From: Clostridium weizhouense
Lineage (GTDB): Bacteria > Bacillota > Clostridia > Clostridiales > Clostridiaceae
Length of the DNA: 64,000 nt
Assembly (NCBI RefSeq): GCF_019431045.1
Contig: NZ_JAHXPT010000014.1
Span: forward strand, 39,869 to 103,868
Direction of reading: 5' to 3'
The translations under genes were made by a program, and so were the position numbers. Below the pieces are notes generated by a model, which was given only the letters and a program-made list of their open reading frames with translations, was not told the DNA's origin and did not search any database. Shown here in pieces: positions 37,441 through 46,648 of the stretch; position 1 is the first letter of the stretch; each line of letters begins with the position of its first letter.

Positions 37441-38285
37441 TATATATCAGTTGAAAATTTATATACTTCACTTTTAGGTAACCCTCTATCTTTAGCTACC
37501 ATCTTAATAGCGTCTTTTTTAGTTATTCCATCATCTATATACTTAATTATATGATCTTTGATAGATAAATCTATCCACTCTTGTTCTTTTTCTTGTTTTA
37601 TTTCTTCTAACCTTTTTCCCTCTAAGACTAACACAAACTCTCCACGTGGCCTGTTAACCATAAAATAATTTATAGACTCTTCAATGGTACCCCTATATAT
37701 TTGTTCATATAACTTAGTTAGCTCTCTGCAAACTGCAATATTTCTATTTCCAAAAGAATTAAGTAAGAAATTTAAAGTATCTAATAATCTATGAGGAGCC
37801 TCATAAAATATTAATGTTTCTTGACTTTGCATTAACTCATCTTTTATTATATTACGTTCTTTATTTTCTCTTGGTAAAAAACCCCTAAATATAAATTTAG
37901 TAGTATCTAGACCAGAGTATACTAATGCTGTTGTTATCGCAGTAGCTCCAGGTAAAACATGAAATTCAATTCCTTGTTCAATACATTTTTTTACAACAAC
38001 ACTCCCCGGATCTGATATTCCTGGTGTTCCTGCATCTGATACTAAAGCTATATTTTTTCCATTTAATAGTCTATCAATAACTTCATCGCTCTTATCTTGT
38101 TCATTAAACTTATGATAACTTATTAATGATTTTTTTATATTAAAATGATTTAATAATTTTAATGTTTGTCTTGTATCTTCAGCTGCTATAATATCAACTT
38201 CTTCTAATATTTCTAATGCTCTTAATGTTATATCTTTTAAATTTCCTATAGGTGTTGGTATTAAATATAACTTTCCAATTTCCAT
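37440..38285 (-). CDS. rsmI: 16S rRNA (cytidine-2'-O)-methyltransferase RsmI
   Basis: 281 residues from the ATG at 38285 (GGGAGG upstream). Tetrapyrrole-methylase-like fold with the signature LIPTPIGNLKDITLRALE, AAEDTR and VSDAGTPGISDPG (SAM site), and the C-terminal helix-turn region ITKKDAIKMVAKDRGLPK. It methylates C1402 of 16S rRNA. It starts 1 base after the TrmN6-like gene, so the two form an operon. Confidence 0.96.
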   Translation of the reverse strand: MEIGKLYLIPTPIGNLKDITLRALEILEEVDIIAAEDTRQTLKLLNHFNIKKSLISYHKFNEQDKSDEVIDRLLNGKNIALVSDAGTPGISDPGSVVVKKCIEQGIEFHVLPGATAITTALVYSGLDTTKFIFRGFLPRENKERNIIKDELMQSQETLIFYEAPHRLLDTLNFLLNSFGNRNIAVCRELTKLYEQIYRGTIEESINYFMVNRPRGEFVLVLEGKRLEEIKQEKEQEWIDLSIKDHIIKYIDDGITKKDAIKMVAKDRGLPKSEVYKFSTDI

Positions 38286-38286
38286 C

Positions 38287-39039
38287 TTACAGCCTCCCAT
38301 ATATTTCATCTATTTGCTTTGTATAAGATCCATCTTCATTATGAACATATAATGAAGAATCCCATTTTAAATAAGCTCCTCCATCTCTTTGGCCCTCCAC
38401 CAAGACTATATTTGGTGCCTTTCCTAGTTTTGGATAAACCATTTTTACTCTTTTAGGTTCTATTTTATATTTTCTCATTAATGTAAATATATCTGCTAAT
38501 CTTTCAGGTCTATGGACCATAAAAAGTCTTCCATTATCCTTTAAAAGTGTTTTTGATGCACAAATTACATCTTCTAAATCACATAAAATTTCATGTCTTG
38601 CAATAGCAAGCTTGTCAGAGGGATTAATAATTCCTGCATTGTTTAATTTATAGGGTGGGTTTACAGTAACTATATCAAATTTGTCTAATGTTTTTAAAAA
38701 CTCTATGTTTTTTAAATCTTCATTTACAAAGTTTATTTTATGTTCCAACGAATTTAGTAGAGTACTTCTTTTAGCCATTTCTACCATATCTTCTTGAATT
38801 TCTAAACCATATATTTCTGTTGGTTTATATTTTCCATATAATAAAAATGGAATTATACCTGTACCTGTACAAATATCTATTACTCTATGCTTATTTTTAA
38901 CATTTGCAAAATCTGATAATATTACAGCATCTACTCCAAATTTAAAACCATCTGCTTTTTGTATTAATTTTAATCCTTCTAATTGCAAATCATCTATAAT
39001 TTCGTTTTTTTCTATATTGGCTAATGTGGTTTTACTCAT
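38287..39039 (-). CDS. tRNA1(Val) adenine N6-methyltransferase-like protein (TrmN6/YabB)
   Basis: 250 residues. SAM-dependent methyltransferase with the glycine loop VIDICTGTGIIPFLL (about 46-60) and the amino-methylase motif VTVNPPYKL (about 121-129). It matches the YabB/TrmN6 family, which modifies adenine 37 of tRNA. The gene pair yabB-rsmI (yabC) is conserved in Firmicutes, near abrB, as in B. subtilis. Confidence 0.9.
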   Translation of the reverse strand: MSKTTLANIEKNEIIDDLQLEGLKLIQKADGFKFGVDAVILSDFANVKNKHRVIDICTGTGIIPFLLYGKYKPTEIYGLEIQEDMVEMAKRSTLLNSLEHKINFVNEDLKNIEFLKTLDKFDIVTVNPPYKLNNAGIINPSDKLAIARHEILCDLEDVICASKTLLKDNGRLFMVHRPERLADIFTLMRKYKIEPKRVKMVYPKLGKAPNIVLVEGQRDGGAYLKWDSSLYVHNEDGSYTKQIDEIYGRL

Positions 39040-39277
39040 CTGCTATCTTCCTTTATATGAATTTTCTAACTTATTATATCTTATTGCATTAGTGTAAACA
39101 ACTTATTAGTATTCTAACCCAATATTAAATTTAAAATTGATAATTTACAATAACGTCTATTTTATTCTTTAATATTTCTATCTACATTTTTAACTGAGCT
39201 TGACTATAAGTTTTTTACAAATCTAATTTTTTACTAATCTAAAGATTACGCTATGTTTTAAAATATAGCCAAAGATT

Positions 39278-39309
39278 AAAAAGGCTAGATATTAAATATC
39301 TAGCCTAAA
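39278..39309 (-). terminator. terminator of the NlpC/P60 gene
   Basis: AGGCTAGATAT pairs with ATATCTAGCCT around 3 bases and is followed by T-rich sequence on the minus strand; 10 bases after the stop. Confidence 0.88.
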
Positions 39310-39319
39310 AATTCAAATA

Positions 39320-40588
39320 TTATAATATTCTTCTTCCTGCATAGAATTTATATACTGGAGAAACCTTAACTACATCTCCTGTTTGAGGTGCATGAATCAT
39401 ATTTCCTCCACCAACATATATTCCAACATGACCTGCATGAGTAAATACTAAATCACCTGGTTGAAGTTGACTTTGAGATACTGGAGTACCAACATTTATT
39501 TGTGAATATGTTGTTCTTGATATATCAGCTCCAGCTGCTTTTGCATATACATATTGAGTAAATCCTGAACAATCAAAATGATCTGGACCTGTTGCACCAT
39601 ATACATATGATTTTCCTAAATGTTTATATGCTTCATTTAAAATTGCTTGTGCATTTCCTGCTGAAGGAACTGTTACATTTCCAGAAGATGAACCTGAGTT
39701 ACCTCTATTTGGAGCATTATTAGCTGCTGCTGCCGCTGCCTTTCTTGCCTCTTCTTCTTCCTTTTTTGACACTTTAATTTTTGCAGATTCAATTTTCTCA
39801 TTAACCTCATCTATAATTGTTGGACTCTTAAGTTGTCCATCTCTTATACTTCTTAATTGAGAAATTGCTCCTTTTAAATCACTAAGTGAACTACTAGAAT
39901 TATCAATAATATTAAATTGCGATTGAACAACTTGTCTTTCCATTTCTGATAAATATTCTTTATCAAACTTTTGTTTTTCAGACTTTGTTTCTTCAACTAA
40001 AGTTTCTTGTTCTTTCTTTTTACCATCTAATTCTGATAAGCTCTTTTGAACTTCTGCATTAAGTTTATCTATTTCTTTCTTCTTTTCTTCTAAAGAATTT
40101 ATTTTTTGGTTTAATGCTTCTTTCTTTTCAATAATATCATTTATTGCTTTTTTATCTTTTCCTAATATTCTTCCTAGAGATTCCGCTCTTGTAAAAAATT
40201 CACTAGTAGAATTTGATTCAAATAAGAAATTTAAATAACTAAATTCCATATCACCTTGCATATATACAGCTTTAAGTCTTTCCCCTAAAGCTAAATCTAA
40301 TTTTTCAATTTCTTCTTTACATGTCGCTATATCTTTAGTCGTGTTATCGATTTGATTATTTATATTACTAATATCTTTTTTATTCTTAGTAACTGTTTGT
40401 TCTAATGGTTCTATTTGAGTATTTAAATCATAAATTTTATCTTCAATATTTGCTATATTACGTTCTATCTCTGCATATTTTTGTCTAGTTTCGTTTAATT
40501 CTTGATTTCCTGGTGTAGCAAAAGCTGGCATTGAAGTCCCTGCAACAAGCATTGCAGCTAACATCACGGCTAAAACTTTTTTCTTCAT
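39320..40588 (-). CDS. secreted NlpC/P60 (C40) peptidoglycan hydrolase with coiled-coil region
   Basis: 422 residues. Signal peptide (1-25, cleavage after MPAFA), a long PcsB/CwlO-like coiled-coil region (about 30-270), an Ala/Ser/Gly linker, and a C-terminal NlpC/P60 domain with the catalytic Cys in FDCSGFTQYVY and His in HAGHVGIYVGGG. It cuts D-Glu-meso-DAP bonds in muropeptides. FtsEX-controlled hydrolases have this build, and ftsEX is in this window. The ATG at 40588 (or the TTG just before) lies 25 bases from the GGAGG site, with a small hairpin in between. Confidence 0.93.
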   Translation of the reverse strand: MKKKVLAVMLAAMLVAGTSMPAFATPGNQELNETRQKYAEIERNIANIEDKIYDLNTQIEPLEQTVTKNKKDISNINNQIDNTTKDIATCKEEIEKLDLALGERLKAVYMQGDMEFSYLNFLFESNSTSEFFTRAESLGRILGKDKKAINDIIEKKEALNQKINSLEEKKKEIDKLNAEVQKSLSELDGKKKEQETLVEETKSEKQKFDKEYLSEMERQVVQSQFNIIDNSSSSLSDLKGAISQLRSIRDGQLKSPTIIDEVNEKIESAKIKVSKKEEEEARKAAAAAANNAPNRGNSGSSSGNVTVPSAGNAQAILNEAYKHLGKSYVYGATGPDHFDCSGFTQYVYAKAAGADISRTTYSQINVGTPVSQSQLQPGDLVFTHAGHVGIYVGGGNMIHAPQTGDVVKVSPVYKFYAGRRIL

Positions 40589-40596
40589 CAAATGCC

Positions 40597-40610
40597 GGTT
40601 CTTATGAACC
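40597..40610 (-). promoter_or_regulatory. hairpin between Shine-Dalgarno and start of the NlpC/P60 gene
   Basis: On the mRNA GGAGG (minus strand, at about 40614-40618) is followed by GGTTC-ATAA-GAACC, then 8 bases and the ATG. Folding the 14-base hairpin shortens the spacer from about 25 to about 11 bases. No other in-frame start is closer to the ribosome site. Confidence 0.55.
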
Positions 40611-40848
40611 TTCCCTCCTTTATTATCCTTAAATATGTTTACATATTCTTAATTATATCACTTCATATTAACATGGACAACTTTTCTACATAAGTAATAG
40701 CAAGTATTATTTTAATTTTTTTCCTATATAGTCCTAAATTCCTCACTTTTCTAAATTATACTATATATTTTTTAGTATGTAATCATTCACATTAATATAA
40801 TTTTATATAAGAACAAAACTATCTGTGCTACGTTTCACTGCACAATGG

Positions 40849-40881
40849 TCTATTTAATCTATAATTTTATTTCATGTACCT
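40849..40881. repeat. family A remnant (one end)
   Basis: GGTCTATTTAATCTATAATT followed by TTATTTCATGTACCT is the right-hand end of a family A element; the other end is not recognisable. It lies in the 364-bp gap between the NlpC/P60 start and tRNA-Pro. Confidence 0.45.
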
Positions 40882-40911
40882 AAAATTATAATAATCATAC
40901 TTTAAAATTAC

Positions 40912-40940
40912 TTGACATAAAATTTAGTAAATATTATAAT
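40912..40940 (+). promoter_or_regulatory. tRNA-Pro promoter
   Basis: TTGACA (40912-40917), exactly 17 bases, TATAAT (40935-40940): a perfect vegetative promoter 12 bases before the mature tRNA. Confidence 0.92.
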
Positions 40941-40952
40941 TAATTGTAATTG

Positions 40953-41028
40953 CGGGGTGTGGCGCAGATGGGAGCGCGCGTGGTTTGGGACCATGAGGCC
41001 GCAGGTTCAATCCCTGTCACCCCGACCA
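40953..41028 (+). tRNA. tRNA-Pro (TGG)
   Basis: 76 nt with encoded CCA. Acceptor arms CGGGGTG/CACCCCG pair fully; the anticodon loop TTTGGGA in the stem CGTGG/CCATG gives anticodon TGG; the T arm is GCAGG-TTCAATC-CCTGT. Single gene with its own promoter. Confidence 0.96.
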
Positions 41029-41124
41029 AATATATATTATACATAGAAATTCTTGTTTTTATGAATGAATTTAACTTTAATAATTATATGTAAAATTTAG
41101 TTTTTTATTTAAATAGATCTTTTT

Positions 41125-41154
41125 ACTTAAGGGGTTACCCTTAAGTTTTTTTAT
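41125..41154 (+). terminator. terminator of tRNA-Pro transcript
   Basis: ACTTAAGGG-GTTA-CCCTTAAGT followed by seven T. It stands 97 bases after the tRNA and 24 before the HAD gene. Confidence 0.88.
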
Positions 41155-41177
41155 TATCTAAAAATGGAGGAGATTAA

Positions 41178-41822
41178 ATGTTAAGTAATATTAAAGCAGC
41201 AATATTTGATTTAGATGGAACTTTAGTGGATTCTATGTGGGTTTGGGAACAAATAGATAAAGATTATCTTAAAGAAAATGGTTATCACTTACCTAAAGAC
41301 TTAAAAAATGAAATTACTCATTTGAGTTTTTATCAAACTGCCGTTTATTTTAAGAATAGATTTAATATTAAAGATTCAGTAGAAGATATAATGGATACTT
41401 GGCATGATATGGCTTTTAAATATTATGCTAATCACGTTAAATTAAAAGAAGGAGCAAGAGATTTTTTAGACAAGCTAAAAAACTCTGGTATAAAAATTGC
41501 ACTAGCTACTAGCAATTCTATACCTTTACTTAAAGCTTGTTTAGAAAACAATGAAGTATTCGACTATTTCGATTCAATTACTACTACAGATGAAACATCT
41601 GCTGGTAAAGACAAGCCTGATGTATATTTATTAACTGCTAAAAAACTAAATATAAAACCTGATAATTGTATTGTGTTTGAAGATATCCTTCCTGCAATAC
41701 ATGGTGCAAAAGCTGCTGGCATGAAAGTAATTGCTGTAGAGGACTCCTTGAGTATACATTCAAAAGAAGAACTTAGTAGTCATGCTGATAGATATATAAA
41801 ATCTTTTTTAGAATTAATATAA
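41178..41822 (+). CDS. HAD-superfamily sugar-phosphatase / phosphoglucomutase-like hydrolase
   Basis: 214 residues of the beta-phosphoglucomutase-like HAD group: nucleophile motif FDLDGTLVDSMWVW (Asp10, Asp12), helical cap, ALATSN (motif II), GKDKPDVYL with the conserved Lys, and IVFEDILPAIHGAKAAG (motif IV). Likely a small sugar-phosphate phosphatase; the substrate is not readable. Single gene with GGAGG ribosome site and its own terminator. Confidence 0.88.
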   Translation: MLSNIKAAIFDLDGTLVDSMWVWEQIDKDYLKENGYHLPKDLKNEITHLSFYQTAVYFKNRFNIKDSVEDIMDTWHDMAFKYYANHVKLKEGARDFLDKLKNSGIKIALATSNSIPLLKACLENNEVFDYFDSITTTDETSAGKDKPDVYLLTAKKLNIKPDNCIVFEDILPAIHGAKAAGMKVIAVEDSLSIHSKEELSSHADRYIKSFLELI

Positions 41823-41861
41823 AGATATAAATACATTACAACTAATTATTTAATCTATAAA

Positions 41862-41893
41862 ATTAAGGCTATGTTTTTTAACATAGCCTTAAT
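41862..41893. terminator. bidirectional terminator
   Basis: ATTAAGGCTATGT and ACATAGCCTTAAT form a 13-bp stem between the convergent HAD (plus) and parvulin (minus) genes. The core GCTATGTTTT also appears at 27568, 30470 and 39250. Confidence 0.8.
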
Positions 41894-41911
41894 ACAATAT
41901 AGTTTAATGTA

Positions 41912-42655
41912 TTATTTTCTTTCAACACCATACTTAGCAGATAATTCTGTTACCATATCTAAATATTTCTTTTGTTGATTTTGTTCTAAAACTTGTTTTA
42001 CAACTGCATCTTTAATTTGTTCAAATGGAACATTTACTTCTTCATTTTTTTGTTCTACTAATATTAAATGATATCCAAATTGAGTTTTAACTGGTTCACT
42101 AACAGTTCCTATTTCTAATGCAAAAGCTGCTTCTTCAAATTCTGGAACCATCATTCCTCTACCAAATGCACCTAAATCTCCGCCTTGTTCTTTTGATGGA
42201 CAAGTTGAATATTTCTTTGCTGCTTCTTCAAATGATAATCCATTTGTTATTTCTTCTTTTATGTTTTTAGCTTCTTCTTCTGTTTTAACTAATACATGTT
42301 TAGCTGATACTGTTGCAGGTTTTACAAACATCTTTTTGTTTTCTTCATAATATTTTTTAGCATCTTCATCTGTAACTGTAACATCTGCTAATACTTTATT
42401 GATTGATAATTGAGTTAAAGCTTCTTTAGCTAATCCTTCAATCATTTTTTTATATTCATCTGATTTATCTAATCCTATTTCTTGACCAAATTTATGCATT
42501 AATTCAAATGCAATTACTTGTTCTACTAATTGTTTTTTACCTTCTTCACCTTGAAACATAGCTCTTCTTTCAGGAGGATATCTCATTATTATTGAGTCTA
42601 AATCCTTATCTGTTATCTCATTTCCAGCAGCTACTGCCCATACCTTATTTTCCAT
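41912..42655 (-). CDS. cytoplasmic parvulin-type peptidyl-prolyl isomerase
   Basis: 247 residues. The N-terminal SurA/PrsA-like helical part (about 5-105) lacks a signal peptide or lipobox, so the protein should stay in the cytoplasm, unlike PrsA. The PpiC rotamase domain (about 112-205) has SAKHVLVKTEEEA, GGDLGAFGRGMMVPEFEEAAF and FGYHLILVE. It probably acts as a folding helper; such signal-less forms are common in Clostridia. Single gene. Confidence 0.9.
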   Translation of the reverse strand: MENKVWAVAAGNEITDKDLDSIIMRYPPERRAMFQGEEGKKQLVEQVIAFELMHKFGQEIGLDKSDEYKKMIEGLAKEALTQLSINKVLADVTVTDEDAKKYYEENKKMFVKPATVSAKHVLVKTEEEAKNIKEEITNGLSFEEAAKKYSTCPSKEQGGDLGAFGRGMMVPEFEEAAFALEIGTVSEPVKTQFGYHLILVEQKNEEVNVPFEQIKDAVVKQVLEQNQQKKYLDMVTELSAKYGVERK

Positions 42656-42828
42656 TTAACTTCTCCTTTTATAAAAAAATTTTATATACCTCTATATTTT
42701 AACAGTATATATGTTAGCTAACAACCATAAAATTACCAAGATGACTGTAATAGTATTTATTTTACTTATATTCACTGTAATACTTTTAAGAGAAATGTTA
42801 CACTGGATACATTTCTTTTTTATAATTA

Positions 42829-42985
42829 AGGCACATGAAATAAAATACTAGATCAAAGAGGTGTTGTATATTTTGTGTTAGACAAGGAAGTAAATTTAGT
42901 TAATAGTAAGCTATTGCTAAATTTACTGACGCAGTATCACACAAAATAGCCGAGCATACTGGTCTATTATTTTTTGAATGTGCCT
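42829..42985. repeat. family A long element, best-preserved copy
   Basis: 157 bp with perfect 8-bp ends AGGCACAT / ATGTGCCT, subterminal ATAAAATACTAGATCAA / ATTATTTTTTGAATG, and inner arms ATTTTGTGT / ACACAAAAT. The centre has TAAATTTAGTTAATAG / GCTATTGCTAAATTTA as a further stem. It fills the gap between the parvulin gene start and ung. Confidence 0.85.
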
Positions 42986-43025
42986 AAATATCCTAAAACA
43001 TGATATACTAATTATGGGTGATATT

Positions 43026-43703
43026 ATGTCAGAAATATTAAAAAATGATTGGAAAGATTACATATCAGATGAATTTGAAAAAGAATATTATCTTAAACTA
43101 AGGAAAGTACTTGCTCATGAGTATAAAACTAGAACTATTTATCCAAATATGTATAATATATTCAACGCTTTGCATTATACTAAATTTAAAGATGTAAAAG
43201 TTGTCATTTTAGGTCAAGACCCTTATCATGGTCCAAATCAAGCACATGGATTAAGCTTTTCTGTTAATCCCGGAGTAAAAACTCCCCCTTCATTACTTAA
43301 TATATATAAAGAATTAAATAATGACTTAGGGTGCTACATACCTAACAATGGTTACTTAAAAAAATGGGCTGACCAAGGTATACTATTATTAAATGCAGTA
43401 TTAACAGTTCGAGCAGGTGAAGCTAACTCACATAAAGGGATAGGCTGGGAAATATTCACTGATAATATTATAAAATTGTTAAATACTAGTGAAAAACCTA
43501 TTGTTTTTATTCTTTGGGGAAATAATGCTATAAAAAAACAAGAGCTTATAACTAATCCAAAGCATTTCATTGTAAAATCAGTTCATCCTAGTCCACTATC
43601 TGCCTCTAGAGGTTTTTTTGGTAGTAAACCTTTTTCGAAAACAAATAAATTTTTGATAGATACTAATCAAACTCCAATAGATTGGCAAATTGAAAATATT
43701 TAA
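43026..43703 (+). CDS. ung: uracil-DNA glycosylase
   Basis: Removes uracil from DNA in base-excision repair. 225 residues from the ATG at 43026 (GGGTGAT ribosome site); a longer in-frame reading starts inside the upstream repeat and is rejected. Motif [19 protein letters not shown] carries the catalytic Asp (near 65); motif [14 protein letters not shown] carries the His. Length matches family 1 Ung. Confidence 0.97.
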   Translation: MSEILKNDWKDYISDEFEKEYYLKLRKVLAHEYKTRTIYPNMYNIFNALHYTKFKDVKVVILGQDPYHGPNQAHGLSFSVNPGVKTPPSLLNIYKELNNDLGCYIPNNGYLKKWADQGILLLNAVLTVRAGEANSHKGIGWEIFTDNIIKLLNTSEKPIVFILWGNNAIKKQELITNPKHFIVKSVHPSPLSASRGFFGSKPFSKTNKFLIDTNQTPIDWQIENI

Positions 43704-43763
43704 AAGACATCCTTGATATATTTACCATCTTATTTGATGCGTATAACTTTCTAGTCATATATA

Positions 43764-43818
43764 AAAAGTTCTTAAAATCAGTTTTCCTTAAAGTTAAATT
43801 GATTCTAAGAACTTTTTA
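43764..43818 (+). terminator. ung terminator
   Basis: AAAAAGTTCTTA...ATC pairs with GAT...TAAGAACTTTTT over an AT-rich loop and ends in TTTTTATTTAT, 60 bases after ung. Confidence 0.75.
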
Positions 43819-43891
43819 TTTATATATATTTATTAAATTTATCTATAATCTACATAAATACTAATAGTACATATAACTTTATATAATAATA

Positions 43892-44107
43892 CTATATTTT
43901 TAAAAAATCTATGTTCTTTTTCTTTTTATTTTCTTCTACTTTAGAGTAAATTAATGAGCTTACTATTCCTACTACTCCACCAAAAGCAAAATAAAATACT
44001 GTATTATCTAAAAGTGCACCTACTACCGTTCCAATTCCAACACCAATTGCAATTCCTTTAGCTAAGTTTTCGCATTCTTTATCACTTAACATTAATTTTT
44101 CTAACAT
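43892..44107 (-). CDS. small two-span membrane protein, unknown
   Basis: 71 residues with GGAGATG ribosome site. Two glycine-rich membrane segments (about 17-33 with GIAIGVGIGTVVGALL, and 37-55) separated by a tight turn, then a lysine-rich tail ending NIDFLKI. The glycine-zipper pattern suggests packing into oligomers. I do not recognise the family. Confidence 0.6.
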   Translation of the reverse strand: MLEKLMLSDKECENLAKGIAIGVGIGTVVGALLDNTVFYFAFGGVVGIVSSLIYSKVEENKKKKNIDFLKI

Positions 44108-44489
44108 AAACTCATCTCCAATCTATTTAAAATTTTATCTATGTATATTATAATCTTTTTACCTTAAGACTTTCTTAACTCAAACTTAATCATTTCTTAT
44201 TATGGTATTATTATACATTATTTATAAGGTTTTTTTGTTACATATTTATGTCCTATTTATTACAAAATAGTTTCATTTTTTAATTATAAACTTTATTAAT
44301 CATATTCTAATTGAATCAATACAGTTATCTTTTTATTATTATAGAAAGTAAATATCTATATTAGCATTAGTATCTTAAAATAATATATAGTAATTCTTCT
44401 AAATATGTTCCTTATATAAATGAGTAAAGTTTAATAGAACTTATATATTTTTATTTTATATATGTTAATATATATGTGTTATTAAGTTT
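44108..44489. other. intergenic region, nothing recognised
   Basis: 382 bp of AT-rich DNA between two divergently transcribed small genes. It must hold both promoters, but I cannot pick them out with confidence. Confidence 0.4.
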
Positions 44490-44549
44490 AGGCACATGAA
44501 ATAAAATAATAAAACAAAGATACGTTATATATTATTTTTGAATGTACCT
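44490..44549. repeat. family A short (internally deleted) element
   Basis: 60 bp: AGGCACATGAAATAAAATAAT at the left and ATTATTTTTGAATGTACCT at the right, with about 20 bases between. It ends 18 bases before the next gene's ATG, so it lies in that gene's 5' leader. Confidence 0.75.
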
Positions 44550-44567
44550 TATTTTAAGGAGGATTTT

Positions 44568-44987
44568 ATGAACTATAAATTTGTATATAATGATAAAGAA
44601 TACATATTATCTGAAGAAAATTGTGATGGTATATTTTTTGAAACTACTGAAGATGATAAAGAAATTGATGGCATATCATTAGATATTATATTATCAGCTT
44701 TATCTCAAGGAGAGAATGTAGAATTTACAAAAGAATATTATTCTGGTAAATGTGAATGTAATAATCAAGAGAATTTAAACAAATCTTATGGATATTTAGA
44801 ATATCATTTTTATATCTATACAAAGAATTTAAATTATGTAATAAATACACTATGCGAAGAATATAAAAACACTTCTTATAATAAGCTTTCTAGAGAAGGT
44901 AAAATAGATGATAGTTATATAGTTAGTGTAATTGTATGCCCATGTTGCTCTAATTACTTAATTGATATAGAACAATGTACTGTTTAA
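44568..44987 (+). CDS. small Cys-containing protein, probably DUF3785
   Basis: 139 residues from the ATG at 44568, chosen for its AAGGAGGA ribosome site (the longer frame starts in the repeat). Sequence features: FVYNDKEYILSEENCDG at the start, CECN near 56-59, a conserved-looking centre SYGYLEYHFYIYTKNLNYV, and CPCC near the end followed by IDIEQC. Soluble. I recall the clostridial DUF3785 family as similar; function unknown. Confidence 0.68.
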   Translation: MNYKFVYNDKEYILSEENCDGIFFETTEDDKEIDGISLDIILSALSQGENVEFTKEYYSGKCECNNQENLNKSYGYLEYHFYIYTKNLNYVINTLCEEYKNTSYNKLSREGKIDDSYIVSVIVCPCCSNYLIDIEQCTV

Positions 44988-45077
44988 TATACTTCTATTT
45001 AACTATTATATTAAAGATATAAAATCTCTATTAATAATATTAAAATTTCTTTAATAAACTAACAAAGAACTGTTATC

Positions 45078-45107
45078 CTCTATATTAATACTTATATTAA
45101 TATAGAG
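45078..45107. terminator. 12-bp perfect palindrome after the DUF3785-like gene
   Basis: CTCTATATTAAT / ATTAATATAGAG with a 6-base loop. The following T-run is weak, so the terminator role is tentative. Confidence 0.5.
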
Positions 45108-45145
45108 CTTATCTTTAACTTTTAGAAAAATTTAAAATTAAGTAA

Positions 45146-45177
45146 AATAAAAAGCACTAACTAAGTTAGTGCTTTTT
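45146..45177 (-). terminator. terminator of the 5S-tRNA-Phe unit
   Basis: AAAGCACTAAC and GTTAGTGCTTT with a 3-base loop, followed on the minus strand by TTTTATTTTA, directly after the tRNA CCA end. Confidence 0.9.
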
Positions 45178-45253
<76 letters not shown>

Positions 45254-45258
45254 ATATT

Positions 45259-45375
45259 ACCTGGCAATGTCCTAATCTCCCACACAGTCTCCCATGCAGT
45301 ACCTTCGGCGCTATAGACCTTAACTGTCCTGTTCGGAATGGTAAGGAGTGTTACCTCTATGCCGTTACCACCAGA
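45259..45375 (-). rRNA. rrf: 5S ribosomal RNA
   Basis: About 117 nt. Starts TCTGGTGGTAACGGC and ends GACATTGCCAGG; contains the conserved CCGAACAGG and GCGCCGAAGGTACTG-type segments. No 16S or 23S gene precedes it: the upstream DNA is a promoter, then intergenic sequence and protein genes on the other strand. Confidence 0.95.
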
Positions 45376-45386
45376 TCACAAGTAGT

Positions 45387-45415
45387 ATTATATAAGGATA
45401 TTATACTTATGTCAA
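45387..45415 (-). promoter_or_regulatory. promoter of the solitary 5S-tRNA-Phe unit
   Basis: TTGACA (45410-45415), 17 bases, TATAAT (45387-45392) on the minus strand: a perfect consensus promoter whose start site falls about 5 bases before the mature 5S RNA. Confidence 0.93.
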
Positions 45416-45612
45416 CAGTTTTTAGAAACTTTTTTATATTTTCTTGTTTTTATTACTATTTCATATACTTATAAATCAGACTATATCTAGTATAATGCTG
45501 CAATTAACATTAAATAAATTTTTATAAAAAATTCATACTTTTATTTATAATAATACACTCTATTAATTATTTTTATTTTATAATTTCTATCTATTTTAAA
45601 TTATTAATCTTA

Positions 45613-45711
45613 TTTGACGCATATTTAAAAAATAATAGACTAGCATAATTATCTATTTAATAAACTCTATATTAAAAGTAATAGACAACTTGCATTTTTT
45701 ATTATTTTATG
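45613..45711. repeat. family A remnant, degraded
   Basis: Begins GACGCATATTTAAAAAATAA TAGACTAG and ends CATTTTTTATTATTTTATG, resembling both ends of family A elements with a worn centre. It lies in the gap before the DUF554 gene. Confidence 0.35.
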
Positions 45712-45798
45712 TTAAATTACCTTATCTTTTGCAAAAGTATATATATTATATCTATGTACAAACAAGTACACAAGATATTTAAGAAAGAAGGTGTTAAT

Positions 45799-46506
45799 AT
45801 GCCAATAGGTGTATTTATAGATTGCTTATGTATTCTAATAGGAGGTACTATTGGAGCTTACTTAAAAAATAAAGTACCAACAAGGATTATTGAACCTTTA
45901 AATATAATTTTTGGTATTTCTGCTATTGCAATTGGGATTGTAGCTTTTATTAAATTAAACTCTCTTCCAACTGTTATCTTATCTATTATTTTAGGCACAT
46001 TAATAGGGGAATATTTAAACTTAGAAGATAAAATTAAATTACTATTCGAAAACGTATTAAATAAATTAAACTTTAAAATTCCAAAAAACATCAATAGCGA
46101 TGATTACATGAAATTTTATTTAATTGTAGCTGTAACTTTTTGTGCAAGTGGTACTAACATATTTGGTGCAATCAATGAAGGTTTAACTGGTGATATGACT
46201 ATTTTGATTTCTAAGGCTACTATGGATATTTTTGCATCTTTTATTTTTGCAACAACACTTGGTTATGCAATGAGTATAATCGTAATACCTCAATTTATTT
46301 TTTTATCACTATGTTTTTATTCATCTCATATAATTATGCCCTTTATAACTGAATTAATGCTATCTGATTTTATTTCAGTAGGTGGGCTTATGACATTCAT
46401 TTTAGGGCTAAGTATTGCTAAAATAAAGAGTGTAAGTGCTGTAAATCTTTTACCCTCTTTATTAATTGTTCTACCAGTATCATATTTATTTAGTATACTT
46501 CTTTAA
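45799..46506 (+). CDS. DUF554 family membrane protein
   Basis: 235 residues from the ATG at 45799 (AAGGTG ribosome site; the longer frame has no site). Starts MPIGVFIDCLCILIGGTIGA and has about seven membrane segments with FGISAIAIGIVAFIK, CASGTNIFGAINEGLTGD and GGLMTFILGLSIAKIK. The family may be transporters, but no substrate is established. Confidence 0.88.
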   Translation: MPIGVFIDCLCILIGGTIGAYLKNKVPTRIIEPLNIIFGISAIAIGIVAFIKLNSLPTVILSIILGTLIGEYLNLEDKIKLLFENVLNKLNFKIPKNINSDDYMKFYLIVAVTFCASGTNIFGAINEGLTGDMTILISKATMDIFASFIFATTLGYAMSIIVIPQFIFLSLCFYSSHIIMPFITELMLSDFISVGGLMTFILGLSIAKIKSVSAVNLLPSLLIVLPVSYLFSILL

Positions 46507-46648
46507 ATTTTAAGAATATAAAACCTACTCAGTTATAAGAATACAAAAAGTTATTAAATATATTTTATTTATTATTTTCTATCTAATTCATTTTTCCAAA
46601 TAATTGTGCAATAATAATAATTATAAATATATTTTTAGAGGTGTTGTT

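Noticed and set aside
42978..43025. Upstream extension of ung
   Set aside because: It begins inside a family A repeat; the ATG at 43026 has the ribosome site and gives the usual Ung length.
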